Position numbers and translations under genes: made by a program. From the NCBI GenBank assembly GCA_029933115.1, contig JAOZOT010000006.1, forward strand, positions 1 through 34,065: a DNA stretch of 34,065 nt, read 5' to 3'. This DNA comes from Anaerolineae bacterium (GTDB lineage Bacteria > Chloroflexota > Anaerolineae > E26-bin7). The notes beneath the pieces are model-generated. The model had not been told where the DNA came from and searched no databases. It worked only from the letters and a program-made list of their open reading frames with translations. Below, piece by piece: positions 18,101-25,187 of the stretch (position 1 is the stretch's first letter; each line of letters begins with the position of its first letter).

Positions 18101-21100
18101 TTTTTCACGACAAAGCAGCCAGCGCAGCAAGAGTAGCAAGAGCAAAGGCAGAAGCCAGGGCCACAGGTTCAGCAGCCGCTGCCAAAGGGGAGGTGGTTGG
18201 AGCGGCTCACCCCAGAAGGGCGTGTGCTCAAACACGTCGGGACTGGCCGCGCCGGGCAGAGGGATAGCCGGGCCAGAGTTGCCGTTTTCATCAATGGCCG
18301 TAACGAACACATCGAAGACTGGGTCATAGCGCTTGCTGTTGAAAGCCAGCCAGCGTCCATCCCGTGACCAGGTGGGCCAAGAGTTGCTCACGTTTTGGAG
18401 AGAGGTACCATCCGGCGCATCATTGGCCGCCAGGCGGCGGGCGTCGCCGCCGGCTGCCGGCACCAGGTAGATCTCGGCTGCTTCGTCAGAATAGGTGTGA
18501 TGACCCGTAGTGTGATGGGTGAGAGCCAGCCAGCGGCCGTCGGGGGAATAGGCGGGATAGTAGTTGAAGCCCTCATCGCTGGCCCCTGGCAGGGGTTGGG
18601 GTTGGCCGCCAGCAGCAGGCACGACATAGATGTCGCAAGGCCCTTCCACATCGGCTCCGCCAATACCCAATGGTGATTCGCTGCGCACAAAAGCTATGAT
18701 CTGACCATCAGAACTCCAAGCAGGCATAGTCTCTGTCAAAGCAGGATCGCTGGCACCCGGCAACGGCGTCACCGTGCCAGTTTGCAGATCAAGAATGTGA
18801 ATATCGCCGGTAGAGTCGGAGAAGGCCAGTTGCTGACCATCCGGAGACCAGGCATAGTAGACAGCGTCAATTGGTGGGATGTTCACCCGCTCCCCGGAGA
18901 GGGTGTAAATCACACCTCGACCGGGGATAGGGCCGACCACCGCTGCAATCTGGTGAGAGGCATTGGAGACAGCGTGGCAGCCCATGCATCCTTCTTGGTT
19001 GAGAGCGCGGAAAGGTGCCGGCTGAGCACCTTCCTCCTGACTGGTGAGAAAGATGCCAAAATCGCCACGGCTGGGGTCCATTCGCCAGAAGTAGATGGCC
19101 TCGGCGGGTTTGCACAGGCCAACGAAAAGCTCCCGGCCAATAAGAAAGGCCAGAAAGAGAGCATAAAGCAGAAATAGTATGGAAAGGATACGGCAGGGCC
19201 AACGCCAGCTCAGCCACAGGTTGTACCAGGCCATTTGGTTGCGGCGCGACCACCACCAGAGCAGGAGCACCAATAACAGAACCAGGAGCAGGGGCAGGAG
19301 CAGCGCCGGCACCCACCAGTAACGACTGGAACAGAAGAGGGGCTGGGTAGGCCGGGGCAGCAGGTCCAGCAGGCCAGGTGCGGGCGTAGGCACCGCTGGG
19401 GTGATCATCACCCCGGCGGGCGTTGGCGAGGCGACAGGAGTCGGGGTTAGTGTTGGAGTAGGTGTAGGGGTGGGTGCGAGAGCTTGTAACCATAGACCTG
19501 GCCCGGCCAGAAAGGCTCGGGCTTCTCTCTCGCACAGGATATACTCAACCCGGTCGCGCACGTCCACGAAAAACTGGCCGGATTGCCGGACTCTGGCCCG
19601 GTAGGAGACGACATGTTGCTCCCCCAAACTATTCAGGTGCCAGAGGATTGCATTTTGTGCTGTTTCACCGGTAAGCGACCCATTATCGGAAATCGAATCA
19701 GGGATGACCTCAATTTTAGCCGGGTCGAAGGTGTGGTTGATTTTGACGTCAGTGGCCGTGGCAAACTCCCGTATCTGTTGGGCGATAGAGATGTAGATGT
19801 CCTTGAGGTCAGAGGTGTCAGGAGAGAAATGATAATCGGCCGGGCTACTGGCAATCTGCTGCATCAGATCCTTATCCACATCGGCCCCAATGCCTACGGA
19901 AATGATGCGTATGCTGTCGGCTTTGGCTGCATCGGCGGCATTGACGGCGGAATAAAAATCACTTTGTCCATCAGAAAGGATGATGATCACAGGTGCGGCC
20001 TCAGCTCGACCATTACTGCGCAAGTCATCGTGAGCGACTCGTAAACCCTCATCTATCGCAGTGCCATCCCCGCCAGTGATGCTATCTATGCTGGCTTTGA
20101 TAGCAACCGGATCATGGGTCAGGGACTGGAGAAGATCGGCAGTGTCATTAAATTGAACCACTGCAACCCGGTCGCTCGCCATGTTCATTTCGCCGACAAA
20201 AGCTTTAGCTGCCTCTTTGGCATTTGCTAGCTTGGACTGGAAACCAATGACCGGATCCTCCATGCTGCTGGAGTGGTCAATGACCAGCATAGCATCCAGG
20301 GGCTTACCGGTGATCTCTGGCCCGCAGATGGAGCTATCGGCGCTCAAGATGAGATTAATAGTCACTTCCTGGCCGGGTTGAGTTACGGAAGGGACAATGT
20401 TTTTCTCCAGGCGCACTGCCTCATCGCCCGCCGGGGAAGGGGTGAGTGGGACCACCGGCGTTGGAGTGCTGGTGGAGGGTATCGTCGGTATGGGTGTGGG
20501 CGTGGCTGTAGAGAAATAAATGCCGTCACCGGCCGAACGCACCTCGCCCGCCGCATTGCGCAATTCAACGGTCACTGTATGCAGTCCTTCGCTACCTGGC
20601 AAGCTCCAGGACAACGTAGCGCTGAAGGGTTGCCAGTCGCCGAAGGGCTCCTCGTCGTTGCGCAAGCGCATCTCAGTGGCCCATTCCTCACCGTAGATGT
20701 GGAGGGTGACCGTCGGTGTCTCGGTGGAAAAAGCCTCGTTGTTGATGACAACGGGGAAAACATCGGGACTGGTGCCAAAGTTCTGCACCCAGTAATGGCT
20801 ATAGGGAGCATCTGGTTGGGGGAAAGAATCGTTTGCGTCGAAGGCATACCCTACGCCGATTTCACGGACACGAGGGTTGAGGATGTTGGCTCGGTGTCCA
20901 GAACTTCCCATCCAATTCTGCATGACTTCGGCCGGCGAGGCGGCACCGCTGCCAATGTTTTCGGCTACCACAGACCAATGATACCCGGCAGCGGTAATCC
21001 TGTCAGCCGGGGTAGTCCCAGTATGGGGGTTGCTGTGATCGAAGAAATCCCCCGCGGCCATTGCCTCAGCGTGGGCCTGAGCCGCCTGAGCCAGCAGGGG

Positions 21101-21286
21101 GTTTTCTTTCAAGGGGGGCAAGCCGGCTTTCTCGCGCTCCAGGTTGGTCAGGTAGATGACTTCCTGGGCTGGGGAAGGGGCAGGTAATTCACCCTGAGCC
21201 AACCCTACTAGGGGGAAACCAGGTGTAAGAGAAAAGACCAGAACAGTACAGGTGTTCGCCAGCAATAGAAAGAGCCTGCGTTTCAT
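15113..21286 (-). CDS. Giant transmembrane fusion: signal peptide, CAP/SCP domain, vWA domain, TP linker, TM hairpin, CxxCH plus PD40/TolB-like propeller, TM, cytoplasmic tubulin-like domain
   Basis: The track start is 21463; MKRRLFLLLANTCTVLVFSLTPGFPLVGLAQG at 21286 gives a signal peptide and RBS-like AAGGGGGAATTCG. CAP: LNLEREKAG-type region NLEREKAGLPPL...HAEAMAAGDFFDHSNPHTG...VAENIG...SSGHRANILNPRVREIGVG. vWA: AMLVIDHSSSM. PD40 motifs WSPDGQQLAFS, WSSDGQIIAFV, YSPDGRWLALT, WSRDGRWLAFN. Tubulin-like: LVIGLGGTGRWVLTHLKK and VGSLAGGFGSGTLADVAYLVRR. Confidence 0.9.
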   Translation of the reverse strand: MKRRLFLLLANTCTVLVFSLTPGFPLVGLAQGELPAPSPAQEVIYLTNLEREKAGLPPLKENPLLAQAAQAHAEAMAAGDFFDHSNPHTGTTPADRITAAGYHWSVVAENIGSGAASPAEVMQNWMGSSGHRANILNPRVREIGVGYAFDANDSFPQPDAPYSHYWVQNFGTSPDVFPVVINNEAFSTETPTVTLHIYGEEWATEMRLRNDEEPFGDWQPFSATLSWSLPGSEGLHTVTVELRNAAGEVRSAGDGIYFSTATPTPIPTIPSTSTPTPVVPLTPSPAGDEAVRLEKNIVPSVTQPGQEVTINLILSADSSICGPEITGKPLDAMLVIDHSSSMEDPVIGFQSKLANAKEAAKAFVGEMNMASDRVAVVQFNDTADLLQSLTHDPVAIKASIDSITGGDGTAIDEGLRVAHDDLRSNGRAEAAPVIIILSDGQSDFYSAVNAADAAKADSIRIISVGIGADVDKDLMQQIASSPADYHFSPDTSDLKDIYISIAQQIREFATATDVKINHTFDPAKIEVIPDSISDNGSLTGETAQNAILWHLNSLGEQHVVSYRARVRQSGQFFVDVRDRVEYILCEREARAFLAGPGLWLQALAPTPTPTPTLTPTPVASPTPAGVMITPAVPTPAPGLLDLLPRPTQPLFCSSRYWWVPALLLPLLLVLLLVLLLWWWSRRNQMAWYNLWLSWRWPCRILSILFLLYALFLAFLIGRELFVGLCKPAEAIYFWRMDPSRGDFGIFLTSQEEGAQPAPFRALNQEGCMGCHAVSNASHQIAAVVGPIPGRGVIYTLSGERVNIPPIDAVYYAWSPDGQQLAFSDSTGDIHILDLQTGTVTPLPGASDPALTETMPAWSSDGQIIAFVRSESPLGIGGADVEGPCDIYVVPAAGGQPQPLPGASDEGFNYYPAYSPDGRWLALTHHTTGHHTYSDEAAEIYLVPAAGGDARRLAANDAPDGTSLQNVSNSWPTWSRDGRWLAFNSKRYDPVFDVFVTAIDENGNSGPAIPLPGAASPDVFEHTPFWGEPLQPPPLWQRLLNLWPWLLPLLLLLLLRWLLCREKAVSPPIPLPPLGGRPEPRRPVQFLAHWRGLPPEWDPAPTLVIGLGGTGRWVLTHLKKNLLDAGAGQWREQVQLLLLDTAPQEIVQGQELTVQFAGVSLSDEEQLVMGEDLRDLIRRMAQDPEAEPEMQGWFPAEEYTRVRHLPDAQMDVRRTTHQRRPVGRAVVFHDVHQGEASRLWQTLSQAVRRVLYQEQARVIIVGSLAGGFGSGTLADVAYLVRRATQVTGENAAAVVTAFLATDNAFVVHTRSPQLTLNSMATLRELGRFLLARGRPFPMTYNQESRDEVFNGYIEWSVFDEIFIFDGQRPQYPLTLLEPERGMFPLMADLITAFIDRGSRLMEEVRANLRTQAATVQVERGEPVVSTLGGYTYRLPLRDLARGLKLRFAHDLLVLYLAGPEFKGREITLSPDLCQDKYPDGLAVMADHFLRGTMAGRGEGVGGATILVANLAQGAGPAPEWRSLTPNGVKDHLTHFRQVLNATVLRLLNGRPEDEITTARSGKLGYTLAFLDELAATLRRTRERAEYLAGQVPTEMQAGHKALLDLIGQEERIVGEVQAQVTQSVNFLLGQTPVGAPGQKPVRRGLLDLLREQLAQEQQRREEMRRISVRQVFADEEFFNLLYRDYFAPYLTREGLERLYWRERPDGGLELALRHWEDITFTADAQGQEQFLAGLLALAEAVGQEVWQLRLDPFFDDEERGLWRDEKLLRRESEEARAWAEPLTTVRVGMAHEQEPHRYLWVNRTVRSRDAFARQVQLVANMREEVQRLNATDPYSAALITSLDILPLSALDCVARLETEYKNAHRLGEISWARDVRSQPEPVHIFAAERHALAYEQRLGELHEPPRLFHPHFVAALEDLERAREFVLAYALGWVVRSRFQERGEWRERYVLVLPDQEEIPLTRGDRPNDPVALVVRAMQSFVLGHPRADVVQHQYSADELARLVAEVVAANIPQASQTLRDFLTQKPADLAGEARIGADDFWSFARLVVRDELEGVSR

Positions 21287-21396
21287 CGAATTCCCCCTTG
21301 GATATAACTGCCCTAGCCGTGAGCAGGGTAAACACTTCATGAGGTTTGTGGTGCCCCTGCCCTCAGAGGCGCTTAAGGGCATATGCGTCAACTCAA

Positions 21397-21526
21397 GCGG
21401 TTGAAACCGCGCCTCGGGGGCGTTCCGCCGGATGTCCACCTCCATGGACATGTCTCCATCCACGAAGGTGGACGGCCAGCCGGTAGGGGCAGAGCGCCCC
21501 CTTCTTCAGGCGCGATTTCCAATCGC
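21397..21526. repeat. Cluster of four hairpins in the intergenic region between the two tubulin-like genes
   Basis: GCGGTT-GA-AACCGC (21397-21410); GTCCACCT...AGGTGGAC (21434-21473); GGGGC-AGAGC-GCCCC (21486-21500); GCGATT-TCC-AATCGC (21512-21526). Confidence 0.75.
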
Positions 21527-21587
21527 CAGCCTTTAAGTTGACACATATGGGCTCTTAAAAGGGCAGAGGCAACCGGAGCATGGTGAT

Positions 21588-24500
21588 CTACTTCACACCT
21601 TTCAGCAAGTCGTCCATGGCCAGATTCAGGCTCTCGATGTCCTCATCGAGGATCATGAATTGGGCGATGGCGACATCCTGGTCTAGGACACTGGTCTGTT
21701 CGTTACGGATCAGTTTTTCAAGCTCTGCCTGTTTCTCTTGCAGGAATCGGCGTTCTAGCCACAACCGCTGGAAACGCTCTCTGTCTGTCTGAGGAAGCAT
21801 CTCGGCGCGCTCGCGGAAGGCAGGGTCGTCAATACCGGTACCCTTTTGTTGCATTTCCGTAACCACCCTGTCCCTGGCGGCCTGCACGGCCCGACGGGCA
21901 CGGGGGTAATCAATGGGAAGAGTTACGTCAGGTCGTACATCTCGTCGCTGATAGCTCCAGATTTTCATGGCCTCTACGATGTCTGGATCGCCGGGAGCCG
22001 GGCGGGTCAGGTAAATCTTCAGGGCCGGCTCCGGCCCCCGGACACTGCCGGTATCCTCCGGCGGCAGGTCCAGGCACCAGAAGTTTTCGTATCCGCCGCC
22101 AATTCCTTCATGCCGGTCCCGGTGGATGAGATCGAAGGCCTGGCAGCGGACAAAGAGACGGAGTAGGTCCATGTCTTCCATTTGCAACACAATATCGTTA
22201 TGCAGAGCCCGATGCATGATATTTAATCTACCCGGAATACGGGTCTCCAGCCGGGCAGCGTTCACCTCGGCTGGGAAGAGATGGAGTGTCTCCCGGCCTA
22301 GCCGACCCCGGATGCCCCGAGCGCCCTCTACCTCACCAATGTGGGTCCAATAGTCCGCCTCAGCGCCGCGATATGACTCCACCCCTTCCAAAGGGATCAG
22401 GTCTAGAGTATGCACCAGGCGCAGAGCGAAACGATCTGTCGAGTTGACTACATCGTTCAGCTTCCCTCTGGCCTGGGTCAAGTTTTCCAGACGAGATCGG
22501 ACGGCTTCCAGGTAATCTCGCTCAGCCGGGTCAGTGCCGTAGGCTACGTGGAGGTAATTGGCCGGCACTACTGACTCCCCCGTGGCACTTAGCAGGACGT
22601 CGGCTTTCGCCGCCAGGAGGTCGGCCAGGGCATTGGGATCGGTGAATCGCCGGGTCATCAGGTATTTCAGGATGGACTCCTGTTCCCAGGCATCAGCAAA
22701 TACCTGGCGGGCAGGCGTGAGCAGGAGGTTCAGATTTCGTTCCTGGTTCTCTAACCCCAGGCGATTTTGTGCTTCGTCTTCCGAGACCTGAGCGAGAAAG
22801 CGAAAGCCAAAAGTTTCTTTGAGGCCGGTCCGCTGCTGCTCATAGCGCCAAAGGACTTTGGCCAGGTAGTCGTCCACGCCGGGGCGCAACTCCTGGGCGT
22901 ATTTCTGGTAAAGCTGGTCCAGATAGCCCTGGTCCCAGACGAACTCGCGCACTGGCACTGTTTGCTCAGCTTTGATGGCATTTCTAATCTGGCGCTCACC
23001 ACGCAACAACCAACCGTATAGGCTGTTATAGCCAAGGCCCAGGGTTGAGGCCCAGCTTTGCGCGCTCTCCCGCAACTGGTGGGTATGTTGCAACATGGCA
23101 TCCACTAGGCCCCGCACCAGGTCTTCAACGATGAGGGTCTTCTCTATGTCTATTAACTCCTGCTCGGCATCCAGGTAAGCCTTGCGACGTCGTCCACCAA
23201 AGATACCACCTGGTTTTGCTTCCAACTCCTGGCGCGTAGACTGGACTGCTGAGATGTTGGTCTGTTTTTCCCCACGAGCCTCTCGCATTTGTCCGGCTTC
23301 ATTTAGCGCTTTAAGGAAACGACCCAATATCTCTTCCAACCTCTCCAGGAAATCCAACAGGTAACCCAGTTTGCCACCTCGCTGGACGGAGGCCGAGTCG
23401 TCCGGGTTTTGCCCACCGTTTAGGATGTTTTCACACTCTGTTTGTAGAAATAACCGATAACGATCCAGTTGGATTCGTGTGTATTCTTCCAGCGCCAGGC
23501 GATATTGCCCCCCCACGCGTTGGCCGGTGCGCAGATCCTCGCGGCCCAGGTGATAGCCCTTGTAGGCTTCCACTCCCCGCAGGATACGATCAAGGGCACT
23601 GCCGGCGCTTTCCCCTCGCTGGTTGGGGGGCACCTCATCTGTCAGACGGCTACTCAACTCCTGTTGTACCCGCTGCCGTATGGCAACGATTTCACTGGTA
23701 GTGCCAGGCGGATCCAGGTGTATCTCCCAGTCGCGTACTTCGCGCGAGCTCAATTCTTTCACGATAGCCGGGTCCTGGGGGCGGTAGTTGAGAGACACCC
23801 GTGCTACTTCTTGGAAGAAGGGGGTGCTGGCTATCCGTTCGCCGCTGCGCAATGATTGCACCTCGGCCGTTTGGAGAAAACGAGCAGCGGCATCCCGACC
23901 GGGCACGCCAGGGATTTCGGCGTTGGCATCGGGGGCCAAAGCAGTCGGGTAGCCGTCTTCGTCCTTCCTGTCAGGCCTCAAAAGGATATCCAACGCCTCC
24001 AAAGCCAGGCGATGGGCCAGCCAGTCGGTGATGTGGTGCATCGGCAGAATCAGTGAAAAGCCTCCCACAGCCGAGTCGAAGGATGTCGTGCGCTCATCTC
24101 CCACCTGCAATCCCATCTGCGAGGCCTGAGAAATGACGTTGGTCGTGTGCCGGTCGTAGACGTCCTCCTCCCCCTCTTCAGGCCTGTCCAGCATGGCCGC
24201 GATAGCATCAGCGATGGCGGCTGTCACCCCGTACTCCGGCAAGACGTTAGTCAGGGGATTACGCTTGCTCTGGCCATCTACATGGTAGAGGAAATCAAAC
24301 AGTTTGGTCTTGATGGAATTACGCCAGATACCCCCCTGACCTGAGGCATGGTAATACATTGGGTAGCCATGCTCATACTGGAAGTCCACCATAAAGCGCT
24401 TGTTTTCCCTCATGCAGGCATAACTCCGGGCCCGCATGGCTGGTTTCACACCGCCGGGGATGGCGCTGAAGGCTTCGGGCAACACCAGGAAACCGCGTAG

Positions 24501-25154
24501 GTGAGTGGATAACTGGTGATCCATTTGAGCGATCTGCCGCACCAGGTAGGCAATGTCCACAAACATGCCCGCTCCAGTACCGCCAGCCACCGAGGCCACC
24601 AGGAAGACATCCATTGAGGTGAAGAAACCCGTCTTGCGTATATCGCCGATGGCTCGATTTAATAAGTTGTAGGTAGAAGAGCGGGCTGGCGCCGAGACAT
24701 CGTAGAAGACGGCCAGGCGGCCAAACTGGCGCAATTGCCCTGAACCACGTTCCAGAGTAAACGAGGCGCGGGGGAGGCTCTCCAGGTAAGTGCGTGCCTG
24801 GAACCAGGGCCCGATGTGAGGATGTTTCCCTTGGTCTACCTGACGGACGAAGTCGTAAACGTCACCGCCGATCCAGTAGTACTCGCCTGGTTCGAGCTCT
24901 GTGCGCAAAGCAGCAATCTGTATCTCCCCTGAGGTCTGCGCTGATTGCCCTTTGTCCTTGACGGTATCCAGGGCAATGAGCTTCACCTGAGGTGGCAGAC
25001 TGCGTTCTCTGGAGGTCAGCAAATGTGCTTTCAGATGGCGCAGGGTCAGCACGCCGGTGCCACCCAGTCCAATTACTAGTGCTGGACGATACATGGGTTC
25101 ATCTCCTTCTTTTAGCTTACGCAGTAATTGTTCAGGCTTCCGAGGTTTTGCCAT
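21588..25154 (-). CDS. Tubulin/FtsZ-superfamily-like protein (Tubulin_2-type) with long C-terminal extension
   Basis: 1188 aa; N-terminal ALVIGLGGTGVLTLRHLKAHLL nucleotide-binding loop and tubulin-signature-like VASVAGGTGAGMFVDIAYLVRQ (G-box at 24567-24584). Confidence 0.85.
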   Translation of the reverse strand: MAKPRKPEQLLRKLKEGDEPMYRPALVIGLGGTGVLTLRHLKAHLLTSRERSLPPQVKLIALDTVKDKGQSAQTSGEIQIAALRTELEPGEYYWIGGDVYDFVRQVDQGKHPHIGPWFQARTYLESLPRASFTLERGSGQLRQFGRLAVFYDVSAPARSSTYNLLNRAIGDIRKTGFFTSMDVFLVASVAGGTGAGMFVDIAYLVRQIAQMDHQLSTHLRGFLVLPEAFSAIPGGVKPAMRARSYACMRENKRFMVDFQYEHGYPMYYHASGQGGIWRNSIKTKLFDFLYHVDGQSKRNPLTNVLPEYGVTAAIADAIAAMLDRPEEGEEDVYDRHTTNVISQASQMGLQVGDERTTSFDSAVGGFSLILPMHHITDWLAHRLALEALDILLRPDRKDEDGYPTALAPDANAEIPGVPGRDAAARFLQTAEVQSLRSGERIASTPFFQEVARVSLNYRPQDPAIVKELSSREVRDWEIHLDPPGTTSEIVAIRQRVQQELSSRLTDEVPPNQRGESAGSALDRILRGVEAYKGYHLGREDLRTGQRVGGQYRLALEEYTRIQLDRYRLFLQTECENILNGGQNPDDSASVQRGGKLGYLLDFLERLEEILGRFLKALNEAGQMREARGEKQTNISAVQSTRQELEAKPGGIFGGRRRKAYLDAEQELIDIEKTLIVEDLVRGLVDAMLQHTHQLRESAQSWASTLGLGYNSLYGWLLRGERQIRNAIKAEQTVPVREFVWDQGYLDQLYQKYAQELRPGVDDYLAKVLWRYEQQRTGLKETFGFRFLAQVSEDEAQNRLGLENQERNLNLLLTPARQVFADAWEQESILKYLMTRRFTDPNALADLLAAKADVLLSATGESVVPANYLHVAYGTDPAERDYLEAVRSRLENLTQARGKLNDVVNSTDRFALRLVHTLDLIPLEGVESYRGAEADYWTHIGEVEGARGIRGRLGRETLHLFPAEVNAARLETRIPGRLNIMHRALHNDIVLQMEDMDLLRLFVRCQAFDLIHRDRHEGIGGGYENFWCLDLPPEDTGSVRGPEPALKIYLTRPAPGDPDIVEAMKIWSYQRRDVRPDVTLPIDYPRARRAVQAARDRVVTEMQQKGTGIDDPAFRERAEMLPQTDRERFQRLWLERRFLQEKQAELEKLIRNEQTSVLDQDVAIAQFMILDEDIESLNLAMDDLLKGVK

Positions 25155-25187
25155 TGAAACCTTGGGGATCTTTCTCCCAAACGATTG

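Noticed and set aside
20273-21187. 304-aa plus-strand ORF
   Set aside because: Antisense to the CAP/vWA coding region of the fusion, whose minus-strand frame has clear domain motifs; no recognisable domain on the plus strand.
21434-21473. Rho-independent terminator between the tubulin-like genes
   Set aside because: Hairpin stems are present but no clear U-tract follows on the minus strand; listed as a hairpin cluster instead.
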